A stretch of 64,000 bases of DNA, from positions 23,131,001 through 23,195,000 of the forward strand of contig OY987265.1 of NCBI GenBank assembly GCA_963920665.1, given 5' to 3'. The translations under genes were made by a program, and so were the position numbers. Numbering within the stretch: position 1 is the stretch's first letter; every line of letters starts with the position of its first letter. The notes beneath the pieces are model-generated. The model saw only the letters and a list, made by a program, of their open reading frames with translations. It was not told the origin of the DNA and did not search any database. This document shows positions 1-12,426 of the stretch, in pieces. The stretch is from Straminergon stramineum. Taxonomy: Eukaryota; Streptophyta; Bryopsida; Hypnales; Calliergonaceae.

Positions 1-384
1 GTCGAAAGCTCCTAAGCACATACAAGTTGGATTTTCAAATTACAAGAGAACTCTGACTCCCGACTATTCGGTCCCGGAGTATTAATCATGTCTCTAAAGT
101 CATTTACTTAACTAGATTCAGAGTTTATGCCAGCAAGGTAGAACATCTTCCATCGCACAAGATTGTAAGTCACTCTAGGAACGTCAATTTGGTTAAAAAG
201 ACGCAATTGGTGTGCCAAACATTGTGCCATACACCTAAGCAGAGCTATTAAAACTAGAATAGGTGCAGATTTTGGTTTCAGACCGCGCAGCCTGAAAATG
301 CCAAAGTAGTGGAATACGCCGAAAGAACGAAAGTGACATGTACGGGTTGTACCCGAGTGAATACAGGTGACTATATTTCTATTG

Positions 385-961
385 TTAACCCCTAAACGTG
401 TAGATTCATCTCCAGAATTGGCGATTTGAGAAAAATCATTATAAAGTGCTATTTGGAAGCATATTTTGGAATTGATATACAAATGAAAGTTGTAGATTAT
501 GATTTTTAGATTCCATCTCTACGGTTAGATTCACCAATTTTATCACCAATATTTTTTTTTAAATTTTGAAAGAGAAATTCCAAAATTCCTTCAAAATTTG
601 ATTACAAGCAAAATATTATCATTTTTTGAGTAAAATTTTTTGGAATGGATTTGAAATGAGGTTCTCTTCACATGGTGATTTTTTGAAATTTTTGTGTTCT
701 TCCTATCTATGACCTCATTTTGGCTAATCCAATTTAGAACTAAAGTCAATGCAGTTTGACCACTTGACATACTTGCACATTTGTAATTTTAGAAAAATAT
801 GAACTCTAGTAACACCAAATCCAATCCTTAGATAGGACAAAAACTTGATAAAGTATCTTCACAAATTAAAATAACTTTCATCCAAGTAGTTAGGAGGATG
901 AAACTGGTGTTTCAAACTGTTCATCGTCCAGAAAATGGACGCCAACCCGTTTAGGGGTTAA
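385..961 (+). mobile_element. TTAA-ended miniature element, family 1 copy A (577 bp)
   Basis: It begins TTAACCCCTAAACG and ends CGTTTAGGGGTTAA, a perfect 14-bp terminal inverted repeat. The interior is about 80-90% similar by eye to 11612-12189 (opposite orientation) and 38929-39502 (same orientation). There is no coding capacity. It lies downstream of the last visible annexin exon, probably within an intron. Confidence 0.8.
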
Positions 962-1228
962 CTTCTAGCCGCTAGGTTACACCTGGGATTACTTGATACT
1001 AAATGATTGACATAGCATTGATTAAAACTTTGAACTTTCCAAGAGTATACTCAAACTCACACCTACCTCAAGAGTCATATGGGCTTCTAAATGCACTCAC
1101 ATGTGACTATTCACAACTTGAGATGTGGATGTTATCTAATCAGATGAGTACACAATGCAACAAATTCTCATGAAATGAGCAATTATAGAGCATGTCATCA
1201 GTGAGAGTTGAGTATAAATAAATCGTAC

Positions 1229-4200
1229 CTGAGCATAGAATTTGGAAGGCTGACGGAGGCAGCGCACTACAGATCGAAGAGCTTGTAGAAACTCTCCAGC
1301 ATCTTTCTTACTCAGAGGCTGCACAGGTGAGCACAAAATTTGAACGTGAGGATGCAGGCCCATCACTAACAGAAGCAAGAAACCATTTGAATGGACATAG
1401 GGTAGAACTAAATTTGTGGATAAATCTACCATAAGTCTTACCCGAACCGGATGCAACACTATCAAATCCCACGTGGAAATTACACTTCAGTGTTTGAAAA
1501 TGTAGAACTTAGAAGCACCTTGTGGTAGCTCTTCGGGCTCTCGAAGTTGAGGGCCAAGCCAAGAAAATCAAAAATTGTGAGTGCTCTCGTAGATCAAGAG
1601 CTTAGAAACAGTCCCAAGTTCCAACAAGTGAAAAGGCGAACCTTTTCAAAATCGTGACCATAGTGTTGTTGGTAATAGTTCATGGTGGCCGTCAGCTGAT
1701 ATGAACTCCGGGTGCTGAAAATGCGAACCAAAGTCTCCTCATTGCCAAGTTTTCCAATGCACACTTTGTTGAGTTGATGTGCATCTGTTAAAGCAATATG
1801 TCGATCAATTGTTGTGTTCACAGGTCGGCTTCCTCTAGCCAGTGCTAACAAGAGCTGTCAATATTTCAGCACCAAATCAGTTCACCAACAACCGTAAGAT
1901 AACTCAACTAAAATCGCCCAAATAAGCACTTGAGCATGGTTCCTATTATTAAATTGGATTTCTAGGACACGATATGAATAAACTATGAATTAGAAGAGCT
2001 GAAAATAGGTGTATCCAAAATTGACCTCAGGTTTTCATTAATAGAGGTTGTAAATTGTAGGCAAGAAATTGTAGGTGTAAATTTCACTGAAAAGACTTGC
2101 AATTAGATGTACTTGCCTTACCAGTTCTACAGGATGACGTGTACCTGGGCTCCAAACAATAAACTAGAGTTGGACTAGTATCACCCAAGTCTCATCAACA
2201 TCAAAGAATCTGAGACATAATGAGAAATCCAAGACTTCCTTGCCCATACCAATACAACAGTCAACTAAAATTGCCTCATATTTCATAGTTGCAGACCCCC
2301 ACTTCTAGTGGCAAGGCTATTTCAGTGAAAAAACATACATGGAGGAATTTTCAATGAGCATCTTGATGATCCCGAAGAAGCATATCACTTGATCATGTTT
2401 TAATACTAATTAAGGATTGAGAGAAAATTACCTTAGTGATTCCAAATGCCCTCTTTGGAGGGTCCTTCGCCTTTGGCTCACTCGAGGTTCGCCAAAATGC
2501 CCATTTGCTCTGCACCCAACGAGACAGAATTTGAATTTCAATCTCAAAGAATCCAAACAGAGTACATAGTCTTTAGCAATAATGAGAGAACAAATTTTTT
2601 CCAATGTAAATGGAAACCAAAAAAAGGAAAAACTTAATCTAGCATTCACTGTAGATAGCATGCATGGCCAACAACAAAAGCCTCACTTCTTTCTTAGCTA
2701 TTGATGATACCTTGAATGAGATGAATTCAAGATTGTGCACCTCCATTGTCAAAGGCGTAGAAAGACCTCAAAAATGTTATAAATGACATTGTCGAAGGTT
2801 TTGACACAAATTTAACCCCTCACTTGGTGCAGAATGTTCTTCACCAATGTCAAATCTTAAGCTTCCGACGATAGAGATTCTCGGGGTGAACAGTGAACAG
2901 GGAAGAACCAAGTGCGTTGAGCCTCTCCGCTCAATGACACCCCAAGTTTGTTTCCTAATAATATCATGATGTGCTTACAAAAAAAATTACACAAATGATG
3001 ACACCCCAAGGCCACTGTTGCTTAATGATGTATTTACAAAATTACACGAATAACGACACCTCAAGGTCATTGCTTTATAATATAATTGACGTTTCTACAA
3101 AACTACGTAAATGACGACCCCCAAAGGCTTTCACTTAATAATGTTAAGATGTCTTTACAGAATCAAATACATCACGACAACCTTGATTGAGAATGATAAG
3201 ATCTTTTTACAAGGTCATACAAATGGATGACAGCCCGAAGGCTGTTGCTTAATAAAGTTATGATATCTCTACAGAATCACACCAACGATGACATCCCAAG
3301 GCTACCTGTTGCTTGATAATGTTATGATGTTTTTACAGAATCGAATAAGTGTCACGGTATGGTGCTTTTTCAAAAAGTTACCCGAATGATGACATGCCAA
3401 GGGCTGCTGCAGACTGCGTAATGCCATGATGTTTTTTCAAGAAAGTTCCACCAATGACAATGGAAAGCCTGGGAAACAGAAAAAACAAAAGAGTCCCCTC
3501 CTTCACGGACGGACCTTGGCTTGGAGCTCGCTGAAGTCGAATGCCGACCCATCCACATGATTCTCCAACGTCTGATTGAACAGCGTGTAAAAGGCTTGCT
3601 TGATTTGGTAGATTTGCGCCGACGTCCTCGAGCACAGAATCCCAATCACGACACGGTCCTTCTTTGGGGTTACGTCTTTTAAAGCCTCGCACAACAGCAC
3701 CGCATCTCTCTCCGAAGGCTCCATCAGCCACAAAGACACGCTCCTCGCCAACAGCTTGTTGCTCATGGCCGACTTCACACGCTTCTGCAAACTCTCCCCG
3801 AACACCAGCTTGTAGCGCTCGGAGATGCTTTCGCGCTGGGCTTTGGTCCTGCGGCCCAAAATCTCGATCACTTTCTTCTCGTTGCATGTCAGACCTGCAA
3901 AGCAGAAACCAATTCAAGCTTGTCAAAAACACAATCATGGTCCTGGTTTGGGGTCGAAGGAATATCACGTATCTGGCTGTAAGAAAGGCACAGTTTTCGA
4001 AAGTAAGGTTTGTTGTTGCATCCCAAACGTTCAATCACCGTAATGGAACCACCATTGTCAAAAAAAATCCTCACTGGTTTAAACGTATTCACAGCAGTCA
4101 CGTAACTGCTTATAGGAAAGACAGATTTTCGGAAGGTTCGGAATTATGGTTGTTGCATCCCGAACCTTCAATGACCACATTAGAACCGACATTACCAAAA

Positions 4201-4947
4201 ACAGTCCTGGTTTGTGTTCAGAGCAGCCACGTAACTGATTGTAGGAAAGATAGTTTTCGGAAGGTTGGAATCATGGTTGTTGCATCCCAAACTTGGAAAC
4301 TACCATTGTCAAAAACATTAATGCTTTGTGTTCACAGCAATCACAGAAAGCATTGAAAGAGTGGCAGTTTTCTCAATGTTAGGATTCATGGTTGCTGCAT
4401 CCCAAACCTCGATGAGTTCAATAACCAGATTGTCAAAAACATTCCTGGTTTGTGTTCACAGCAATCATATAACTGGTTGTGAGAAAGGCAGTTTTCTCAA
4501 GGTAAGGAATCAAAGTTGTTGCATCTCAGAGCTTCAATCGCCAGTTTGTAACCAACATTGTCAAAAACATTTCCGGCTAGTGTTGAAAGCAATCACAACC
4601 ACTGTAAGAGCGGTGATTAGGGACCAAAATTGTGGCATCCAAACCTCCAATCACCACATTCAAAACAGCAGCAAACGCTTGAGCTCAAAGCAGTCGCAAA
4701 ACTGATTGCAAGAATCAAAAGTTTTCTCAAGCATAGGAAACAAAAATCGTAGCATCTGAAACCTTCAATCACCACATTCTAACCAACATTGTCCAAAACG
4801 TTCAAAGTTTTGGAACCGAACAGATCACAATGTCCAGTTTTCTCAAGCTTGTAAATCAAATTTGTATCATATACCTCGAAGAGCGTTCCGAAGTTCTTTG
4901 TGATCCTCTTGCAAGTTGGAACTCGGTGGCAGATCCGCTGTCCCCAT
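1229..4947 (-). CDS. Annexin (calcium-dependent phospholipid-binding protein), 3' end outside window
   Basis: Five coding exons can be placed: 4875-4947, 3515-3894, 2432-2509, 1642-1854 and 1229-1318. All have GT-AG borders and compatible phases, giving 278 codons without a stop. The start is the ATG at 4947 (MGTADLPPSSNLQEDHKELR). Exon 2 encodes repeats 1 and 2, with KVIEILGRRTKAQRES, the annexin signature WLMEPSERDA and CSRTSAQIYQIKQAF. Exons 4-5 encode repeat 3 (ETLVRIFSTRSSYQLTATMN, then a VVRCLRQPSKFYAQ segment). Plant annexins are about 315 residues with four repeats, so repeat 4 should lie below base 1. Annexins bind acidic membranes with calcium. Here the first calcium loop (usually GxGT) reads RGLTCNE, so the type II site of repeat 1 looks degenerate. 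Exon 3 (26 codons, SKWAFWRTSSEPK...) is not typical of the family and is the least certain exon. Intact frames and splice sites suggest a functional, divergent gene. Confidence 0.85.
2930..3450. repeat. Degenerate minisatellite in annexin intron 2, about 60-bp units
   Basis: Variants of ATGACACCCCAAGGC recur near 2932, 2996, 3053, 3112, 3174, 3228, 3288 and 3387. Each is followed by a variant of GTTGCTTAATAATGTTATGA and TTTTACAGAATCA. The array is unrelated to the intron 1 array. Confidence 0.8.
3900..4790. repeat. Degenerate minisatellite in annexin intron 1, about seven units of 113-138 bp
   Basis: Intron 1 is almost entirely a tandem array. Each unit carries a variant of GTTGCATCCCAAACCTTCAA followed by a variant of TTGTCAAAAACATTCCTGG and GTTCACAGCAATCA. 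The GCATCCCAAAC-type landmark recurs near 4018, 4156, 4283, 4396, 4523, 4637 and 4753. Short reading frames inside the array are products of the repeat. Confidence 0.85.
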
Positions 4948-5263
4948 TTTCTGTTGCAAATTCAACCCACGCCTCCAGTTGCCTTTTCCCGGCCCTTAAC
5001 ACCTTCAGTCGTACCGATCAAATGAAGAGAGAGAGTACATCTGCCTGAATGAGGAACCCACTATTTTTTCCCCTTTGCATGTGGGCACCCTTCAAGAGCA
5101 TTCATTCTCCAAATCGTTAGATCTAGCTCACACACATCCACCATATTCTTGTTCTCACGGCTCACACAGACAATTAATTTCACAGCGCTGGTTTACAAAC
5201 CAAGTAAACACCAAGCACTTGATTCCAGTCTCAAAATAGAATTGCGAACACCACACTCGCAGG

Positions 5264-5314
5264 GAGGCAGGCAGGCGGACGGACAGACAGACAGACAGAC
5301 AAACAAACAGACAG
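5264..5314. repeat. GGCA/GGAC/AGAC/AAAC microsatellite in the annexin leader
   Basis: A compound tetranucleotide run on the plus strand grades from GGCA through GGAC to AGAC and AAAC units. It would be a CTGT-rich tract in the annexin 5' leader if the TATA box at 5420 is used. Confidence 0.8.
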
Positions 5315-5419
5315 GGTCGACGAAGAAGAACTAGAAGAACGGTCAATAATGTGGATTCGGTCCTTGGAAGGGTGAGTCACGGAACTCACTAACAGTCCTT
5401 TCCTGTTGCAAAAGTGACG

Positions 5420-5426
5420 TTTTATA
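5420..5426 (-). promoter_or_regulatory. Candidate TATA box of the annexin gene
   Basis: On the minus strand the sequence reads CATATAAAACGTCAC, with TATAAAA at 5426-5420. A start site about 30 bases downstream would give a 5' leader of roughly 440 nt before the ATG at 4947. An ACGTCA word overlaps the downstream side of the box. The placement is inferred from the motif only. Confidence 0.4.
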
Positions 5427-5499
5427 TGCTAGAAATCTGACATACCCCAGAACCCCCATCACGAGACCTTCACCACACCTTCACCAGAACTCTGACAAA

Positions 5500-6072
5500 G
5501 CTCTGACCCTCTCGAGACAAAGCCTGCATTGATCTATAACTGGAAAGGCACCTGGGTCTCACAGTGCCCAAACACAGAGGTTGGAGAGGAGGCCAGGGCA
5601 ATGGAATTGGAAAATGTTGCGTTTTCGAATGGAAATGGCTGGAGATGTGTGTTTCATTCGAGATGAGCGATTGTTGTTGGGAGCCGTGTCTGTCTACATT
5701 TCCATTGCCGATATTGGACTGTGTTTTGTTTGGAATACCTTACTTACTTTGAAGATGGCATCATCATTCTTTCAGGTTGGCTGGCTGGCTGGCTGGCTGC
5801 GCTAAAGGGTTGCTATTTCAAGGAAAGGTTTGAAAAAGTTTGGGCTCCATTCGCATTGCCTCCAATCAGGAAACGTTGGTGCAAAATTTAGAACTGTGTC
5901 CCACGAGCGCTCCCTATTCTGAGCGCGTTCACCCTGTTTTTTGCCTTCATCTCCCGGCTAGCTTCGGTTTAACCTCGGGTGTAAGTTTGGGTGGGGGGGT
6001 TGTTTGTTTTTTGAAGGTGACGGTGTTTTATCACAAGGGAGAATAGTGGAAATCAGATGCAGAGGAGCAAAG
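5500..6072. other. No gene recognised; upstream flank of annexin
   Basis: Short open frames at 5564-5805 show no recognisable domain. A CTGG microsatellite of about six units lies at 5776-5799. The stretch is slightly richer in GC than its surroundings. Confidence 0.5.
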
Positions 6073-6255
6073 TATAACCCCTAAAGGACGGACAGGTGAC
6101 CATGGAAATCATCCTTTTTGGAACCATGTGACATCATCTATTTTAAAAAGACCAAAAAGACTTGTCTAAATTTGCGACAAGTCTTAGGATTAGTACTCAT
6201 ATGGAGTCAATCTATTGTAGAAGATCTCCCCTTTCCATCCCTAATTCCGAGGATG
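6073..6255 (-). mobile_element. Short TTAA-type element, family 3 copy (about 180 bp)
   Basis: It begins TATAACCCCTAAAGGACG. Its reverse complement shares AATAGATGATGTCACA and a GGAGATCTTCTA-type block with 11419-11611. It carries a relative of the terminal sequence of the larger elements in this window, with one TTAA base changed. The inner boundary is approximate. Confidence 0.5.
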
Positions 6256-7409
6256 AATAATTGAATAGTTGCACTTCTCTCCTACACAAGAGAATTCCTT
6301 GTCATTTATCAAACAAAAAACATTTGTTGCGTCATTTATGGATAAAAATAGGAGGTCCAAAAAGCACTCTCATTCTAAAAGTGTTCACTTCCGAAAATGT
6401 ACACAACTTATACATTTTTCTTTTTCATTGCTTGAGCAATGTACAAAATATTGTACATTTCAAGAGGTGGATGCATTTAGTGACCATTGATTTTCAACTT
6501 CAAAATTTCATAACTAATTCCACAAAACTCCATATAATATAAACAACCTAAGTTAAATTTTTGTTTCATTTCATTTAAGGAAAAATATTTCAAGAAGTCT
6601 AACCTACCCCAACTAAATGACAATTATCTATAATGATTACTATTATCCTTTCTTCTATAAAATAGAGAAAAAATTATGTAGTCAATTATCTATAATGATC
6701 ATTAATATTTTATAAAATAGTGTACAAAATAATGTTGATTCCAAATATACCAAATCTATCCAAGAATGGTTGTTTTGCCAAGGAGGTTGTCTACTACATG
6801 GTGCACTTTGTGCAAGTACAATAGAATTTGCAAGAGTTGCAAGTGGTCATGGGAATTGAATGCCTTACACAACATCAATGTAAGAAGTAGTAAAATGCTC
6901 TAAACTCTTGTGCAAAGCATACCCACAATTGCAAAACCAATCTCCAACCTTTGCAAGTAAGAAGAAGTTGGGAGTGAATGAGAAATCCCAATATAGACCT
7001 CCCATTTTCTAGTAACAAAGAAAGATAGTTCTAGTAAGCTCTCTAACATTTTGATACAAGAAAAACTTTAGTGTCAAAACAAAGGATATTTGACCTTCTA
7101 GCAATCATAAGGGCTAGGGAGAACATGCAATCTGCTTGTTTTTTTTCCCCCACTTCACCAAAAAACAATAAGCTTGTAATTCACTATGGATGATCAAATT
7201 TGTAAAATTTGACATCAAGGACCTTGAATTTGCTAGGAGAGGTCAAAGATAGACAAAATCATCTCCTCAAATGTAAACAGAGGTTGGGCGGTGGGTGAAA
7301 AAGGATGCTCTCACTATTCGGTCAATCAAAAGTAAGTTAGATCAATACCATAATTTTCCAGGTTTGGCAAGAGGTAGCAATGTTTGGTAGGAGGGAGTAA
7401 AAAAATATA
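6256..7409. other. AT-rich intergenic DNA, no gene recognised
   Basis: Only short open frames, no domains, and no convincing inverted-repeat element. A stray GGAGGGAGTA at 7390-7399 faces the start of the mariner-like element and may be the remnant of a second end. Confidence 0.5.
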
Positions 7410-8001
7410 CTCCCTCCATCCCAAAATGATCTTCCAGTTCCCCTTCATTTCTTGTCCCAAAATGATCTTTTGGGTGCACATACTAACATGGAAGCAACCG
7501 GTTTGGGGGGGTGGAGGCAATTGCTAGAAAGATTGAAAGATACTCCAATCAAAAGATTGTTTTGAACATACAATATTGGGATTATTCCCCCATACTGCCA
7601 TCCATAATTAATGAGGTCACAAGTTAAGGCAATAAACGCTGGAATAGGCCACAAGGGGTTGGGCCATAGGATAAGAGCTCAATCAGCTCATGCTTTGGGC
7701 TACCAATCCTAAACCACAAACATGGGTACTGTTGTATAAAAAATGACAATTTGAATACTCATCCTTGTCCATAGAAACTAGGCAATCACATGGCTATTCA
7801 TGCTTCTCAAAAATGCCTCAAAAATCTCATTTTTGAGTACTCTAAAATTGCATTTCAAAAGCATTTGGGAACTCAAGTTTATTGGATAATAAGAGTGCAC
7901 CAAATTCTACTTAAAACTCAATTTTTTTTGGAAAACTATGATTTTCAGCCTTAATCTAGAATATGTTGTCCAACAAGAAGATCATTTTGGGATGGAGGGA
8001 G
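7410..8001. mobile_element. Tc1/mariner-type (Stowaway-like) element, non-autonomous
   Basis: The left end is CTCCCTCCATCCCAAAATGA and the right end is its inverse complement, finishing TTTTGGGATGGAGGGAG. Both ends are flanked by TA (7408-7409 and 8002-8003), the target duplication of Tc1/mariner elements. CTCCCTCC is the classic plant mariner/Stowaway end. The 592-bp interior has no transposase, so it would need help in trans. Confidence 0.88.
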
Positions 8002-8272
8002 TAGAAAATAACCAAACCCTATACTTGAAAAAATGGTTCAATGTGGGATTTGATGAAAATTAGCCAATAAAACTACAAAAAGTTTCTCAAACGCTAGAAG
8101 GGAACTACAAGAATCTTGTTTCAGAATCTTGTTGCCTTGTGAGAGCTAAGACGGAGGCTATTCTAAGGCTTAATTCTATACTTTTATTTTTATTTTTTTG
8201 ATACAAATGAAATGGAATTCCATTACAAATTATTTCTTTATATTTGGTTTTGGTCTTCATGACAGAAATCAC

Positions 8273-9352
8273 TTAACTCCTAAACACCCAAACTACGTTT
8301 TTTGGCAACATAGCGATTTGGGGCATCTCACTACGAATCAGGGCTTTTTTTTTTGGCGAAATTTTGCCAGATCTGTCAGAATCTAACCAATGTGAATCTG
8401 TCCCTCCAAAATCTAACCTGTGAAGTGAAGCCAGCACATAGGGGACACTAGTCCAAAAAAAAAGCCGTGCTACGAATGGAATTTTTCTTTTTTTTTCTTT
8501 GAAATTTTCACAAAATATTTGACCAAGGAGTAGCTTTAAGGCCCAACAATTTTCATCACTTTTGACTACATGGTTGAAAAGTTATTGCATGATATGTAAT
8601 TTTCATTAATCTTCAAGCAACCCAAAAAATTCTTAATAAAACACTTTTTTAAGAAATAAAAATTTGAAATGTGTTTTCTAGATTTATATGTACATGGAAA
8701 GCTTTGAATCATTCCATTTTGATTCATGATATGAAAGTTATGAGGGGTTTTAGTTTGTAGGCAGTTTCAAATTCTCTATTGTAAAATAAACGTTGAAGTC
8801 CTTTATTTAACTCATTTTTTCAATCTTTTTTGAAAAAAATAATATCATGGGATGTAGATTGTTTATTACAACATTACAACCATTGGGATTGGCATTTTTC
8901 AATTCCATAACAAAATTCTTCACAATTTAGTATTTTGAATCATTCTCTACTTCTTTATAGTTACTTTTTTTTCCCTTTATGTTGTACAATTTCAAATGAT
9001 CTAATTTTTTCAATCATATAGACAACTTGCCTTGAAGAATGAATCCAAAGAGTAACCACGATTTTGCAATTTTTTGCATACAAATATGGCCTTGTGAAGT
9101 GTAGTTGCCCATTTTTTCACAGGGCCAAAAAATGTTTTTTTCCAATTCAAATGTTAATATCTTACAATCTACATGGTGGAAATTTCTGAATTTTTTTCTA
9201 CATCTTCTCAAATCAGTTTAGTACAAGATCTTATGGTTGCATGTGTGCAAAAATGTTTTTTTCCTCAAATTAAGTACTTTTAGTAGATAAATGACAGTTT
9301 CAGAGCATTTCTGGTGAAAATATAGTTGAAAACATCAACATTTGGGGGTTAA
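8273..9352 (-). mobile_element. TTAA-ended element, family 2 copy E (1080 bp)
   Basis: The left end is TTAACTCCTAAACACCCAAA and the right end is ACATTTGGGGGTTAA. The interior is the inverse of 14149-15081, for example CGTTTTTTGGCAACATAGCGA here against TCGCTATGTTGCCAAAAAACG there. It has no coding capacity and shares only its ends with the 575-bp family. Confidence 0.75.
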
Positions 9353-11418
9353 GGTCAATAGAGGAGGACATTTCCAGCAGACGCTCTCCAGAGCTTCTAA
9401 CTTCTAACTTCAGTTTGCTTGATTGTTGAAGATTTGAAACCAACGGCCGAGGTGGAAATCCAGTTGGATAAGTTAGTCTCTGAAAAGTTTCGGTTGGAAA
9501 GTTGAAGTTGTTGAGCAGTTGAGCCTCGGTGCACGTGAAGGGTGGCAAATTGTTGACGTTTATGCTCACTTACTGAAAATGGAATGGCTGCCTGGACGTT
9601 GGATAACTTTGTGCTATTTGGGGGAAGAATAGTCGGCTAGTTTAAAGTTAGCTGGTGGAATTGGGAAAATAACCAGTTGCAGTTTGAAAACATTGAGAAA
9701 GAAACGGTGAAAAAAACTGCAAATTTTTTAATTTGAGTTAAAAAAAAGTAGAGAAAATAGCTGGACTCTATACTTGAAAAACCAATTCAATTTGGAAAAT
9801 GAAGGAAACTAGTTTATAAAACTCAAAAAACTTTCCGAACACTAACTTTGTGTAATCTACTAGGACAAGTGCAAAACTTGTTTTTTGGTAGCTTAGTAAG
9901 CTATACCATGGCAAGAATGATTTGACACAAAGTTCTTGGATGTTGAAAATTGTAAATGAAAAGGGAAAAGTGTCAACATTTTACAAAATAGTGGTAGGTA
10001 AATTAGATATCAACTCCTGCTTAGGACATAACATTATTGACTAGTTGTAGAAGAAGACTTCCTTGAAGGAAGACTCCCTTAAAGGGGCATGTCCATTCAA
10101 AGGGCAATTGGAATTTGAATAGGTGGTGATGAAGTGAAAAATGAATGATTGTTTTGGAAATTTGACACAAGATGGACACATTCACCTCCTTGGTGGGAAT
10201 GTGTAAAGATTATGATTGGTTACTCAAATCAAAAGTCATGCTTATTGGAAAAAAAAATGGGCAAATTAGACATCTTTTGCAAAATTCCTCATCCACTTTT
10301 GAAATTTGGCATGTACATAACTAACATGATATAGTAGGCAATTTTTTTAAACTACTTTTAGAATGAAAATCTCATTCTAAGAGGAGTCTAAACTCTACTA
10401 ACCTTGCCAAACAAGTTTTAGAGAAAAGAAAACATTTTCATTTAACTACAAATACTATTATTTTGAAATTTGCGTTCTCAAGAAATCATCAAAATATGAT
10501 TGTTGAATTGCTAGTTTACTTGACCTTCTTGTATTCCAAGATGATTTTGAGTAAAGTAGACCCTTTATTTTGCTTCTAAAATTCTACATGAGTATACCTA
10601 ATAAGATATACTAATGAGTAATGGATGGTGTGAGAGCCTCAATTTTGTTTACAGCAAAGAATTTACTCTAAGAGGATTTGAAGTTTGATTGACCCCATTT
10701 CATGGGAATGAAAAGAAGTTTTTCTTCTCACTTCAAACATTATGATCTTTCAATCCATCTAGTCAAATGGGTTGAATTTTTTTCCACACATTTTAATAAT
10801 AGTCTACTACACTTTTGTATAGTTGAAATCTAACAAAATGTTTGCATTTTAAATTTTGGCCAAATGCACTAAAAATGGCCCTTGTTACAATTTCTCTTTT
10901 AAAAACAACCCCAACTCTTTAAGGATTATTTTGAAGAAAGTCAAAGTATCTAGGAAAACAAGCTTTTTAAAAAAACGAGGTGGCCTAACATTCTTGCATC
11001 ACACAAAGGTTTGTCTTCATGTGTTCTTGAGTTTGAAAAGTATTTGGGTGACTACCACAACCTTCAAAAAACAATATTATTGTGGGTAGGTTCTTTATAA
11101 CATTATGCACCTAAAGGAAGGCCTTCTTCATTTTGAGATTGGAAAGCCTTGGAAAAAACATCTCGAAGTCCATAATTTGTCTTGGAAAGATCAACCTTGA
11201 GAGTCATGGCTTTTTTTTTGGGGGGGGAGTATCAAGTGAAAAGGGCTTGTAAAGTGTTACATATAGAGTTTTTGTATATTTTTCTTCAAAGGATAATTTA
11301 AGTGTTCTTTGCAACATTCTCTACCTTCCTCACTTCTTGTAATGAAATGAATTTACACTTAAAAGGTAGAAGTGTCTATTCCAATCACTAACCACTCCAT
11401 CACTGCCATCCCAGAACA
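9353..11418. other. AT-rich intergenic DNA, no gene recognised
   Basis: No domain was recognised in either strand. The stretch CTATACTTGAAAAACCAATTC near 9770 resembles the sequence just right of the mariner-like element near 8020, suggesting an older duplication. Confidence 0.5.
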
Positions 11419-11611
11419 TTTAACCCTTAAATGTCGACATGGACATTTTGTGGCCAATGGATGACAGAGAATCCTTGTAGTAGGATAGAAGTACTATTCA
11501 TCTTCAAAATTTTGTTGTGAAAAGGGGAGGTCTTCTATAGTAGTTTGACTTCTAATGAGAGTTTTAAAAAAAATAGATGATGTCACACAATTCCCAAAGG
11601 GATGATATCCT
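11419..11611 (+). mobile_element. Short TTAA-type element, family 3 copy
   Basis: It begins TTAACCCTTAAATG and shares several blocks with 6073-6255 in the opposite orientation. Its right end abuts or is cut by the next TTAA element at 11612, which looks like insertion of one into the other. Confidence 0.5.
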
Positions 11612-12189
11612 TTAATCCCTAAGTGCTCCAGTGTCCATTTTTTGGACGATGTATAGATTGAAACTTGAGTTTCATCATCCTAATTGCTTGGATGTTAGTT
11701 ACCCTAATTTGTAGAGATACTTTAGAAAGTTTTTGTCCTATCTAAGGGTTGGATTTGGTGTTACTAGAGTACATATTTTTCTAAAATTACAAATGTGCAA
11801 GTATGTCAAGTGGTCAAATTGCATTGACTTTAGTTCATAACTGGATTTGCAAAAATGAGGTCATAGATTTGAAGAACACAAAATTTTCAAAAAATCACCA
11901 TGTGAAGAGAACCTCATTTCAAAGCCATTCCAACAAATTTTACTCAAAAAATGATAATATTGTGCTTGTAATTGAATTTTGAAGGAATTTTGAAATTTCT
12001 CTTTCAAAATTTATAAAAAAAAGATTGGTGATAGCATTGGTGAATCTAGCCATATAGATGGGATCTACAACTCAAAATCTACCAATTTTCTTTGAATATC
12101 AATTCCAAAATATGCTTCTAAACTGAACTTTGTAATGATTTTTCACAAATCGTCAATTTTGAAGATGAATTTGGACATTTAGTGGTTAA
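11612..12189 (-). mobile_element. TTAA-ended miniature element, family 1 copy B (578 bp)
   Basis: The left end is TTAATCCCTAAGTG and the right end is CATTTAGTGGTTAA, degenerate versions of the ends of copy A. The interior is the inverse of copies A and C. It is non-coding. Confidence 0.75.
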
Positions 12190-12210
12190 AAGTTAATTTT
12201 CATTTTTCGG

Positions 12211-12224
12211 TGTGTGTGTGTGTG
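12211..12224. repeat. (TG)n microsatellite
   Basis: Seven TG units in a row, just right of the TTAA element. Confidence 0.9.
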
Positions 12225-12426
12225 ACACAAATGAAACTGAAATTCTATCCAAGGACATTGATTGTGGCCACTACCTTACCTCCACCTAATATAGCCCCAA
12301 TCTCCTTTATAGGAAAAAGTCTGTCAAGCATTGATGCAAGACTTTAATGGATCATTACTTAGGTGACTCTGATGGGTCTTTCTTTCTACTCGCCTGTCCA
12401 AGGCTAATTAAGCTTAACCTTACTTT

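Noticed and set aside
3664..4705. Plus-strand open frames of 125-230 codons across the annexin locus
   Set aside because: They lie opposite annexin exon 2 and across the intron 1 minisatellite. Repeated peptides such as HSNH reflect the tandem array.
2930..4790. Regularly spaced repeats resembling a CRISPR array
   Set aside because: Units are degenerate and contiguous, with no unique spacers, and lie in introns of a eukaryotic gene.
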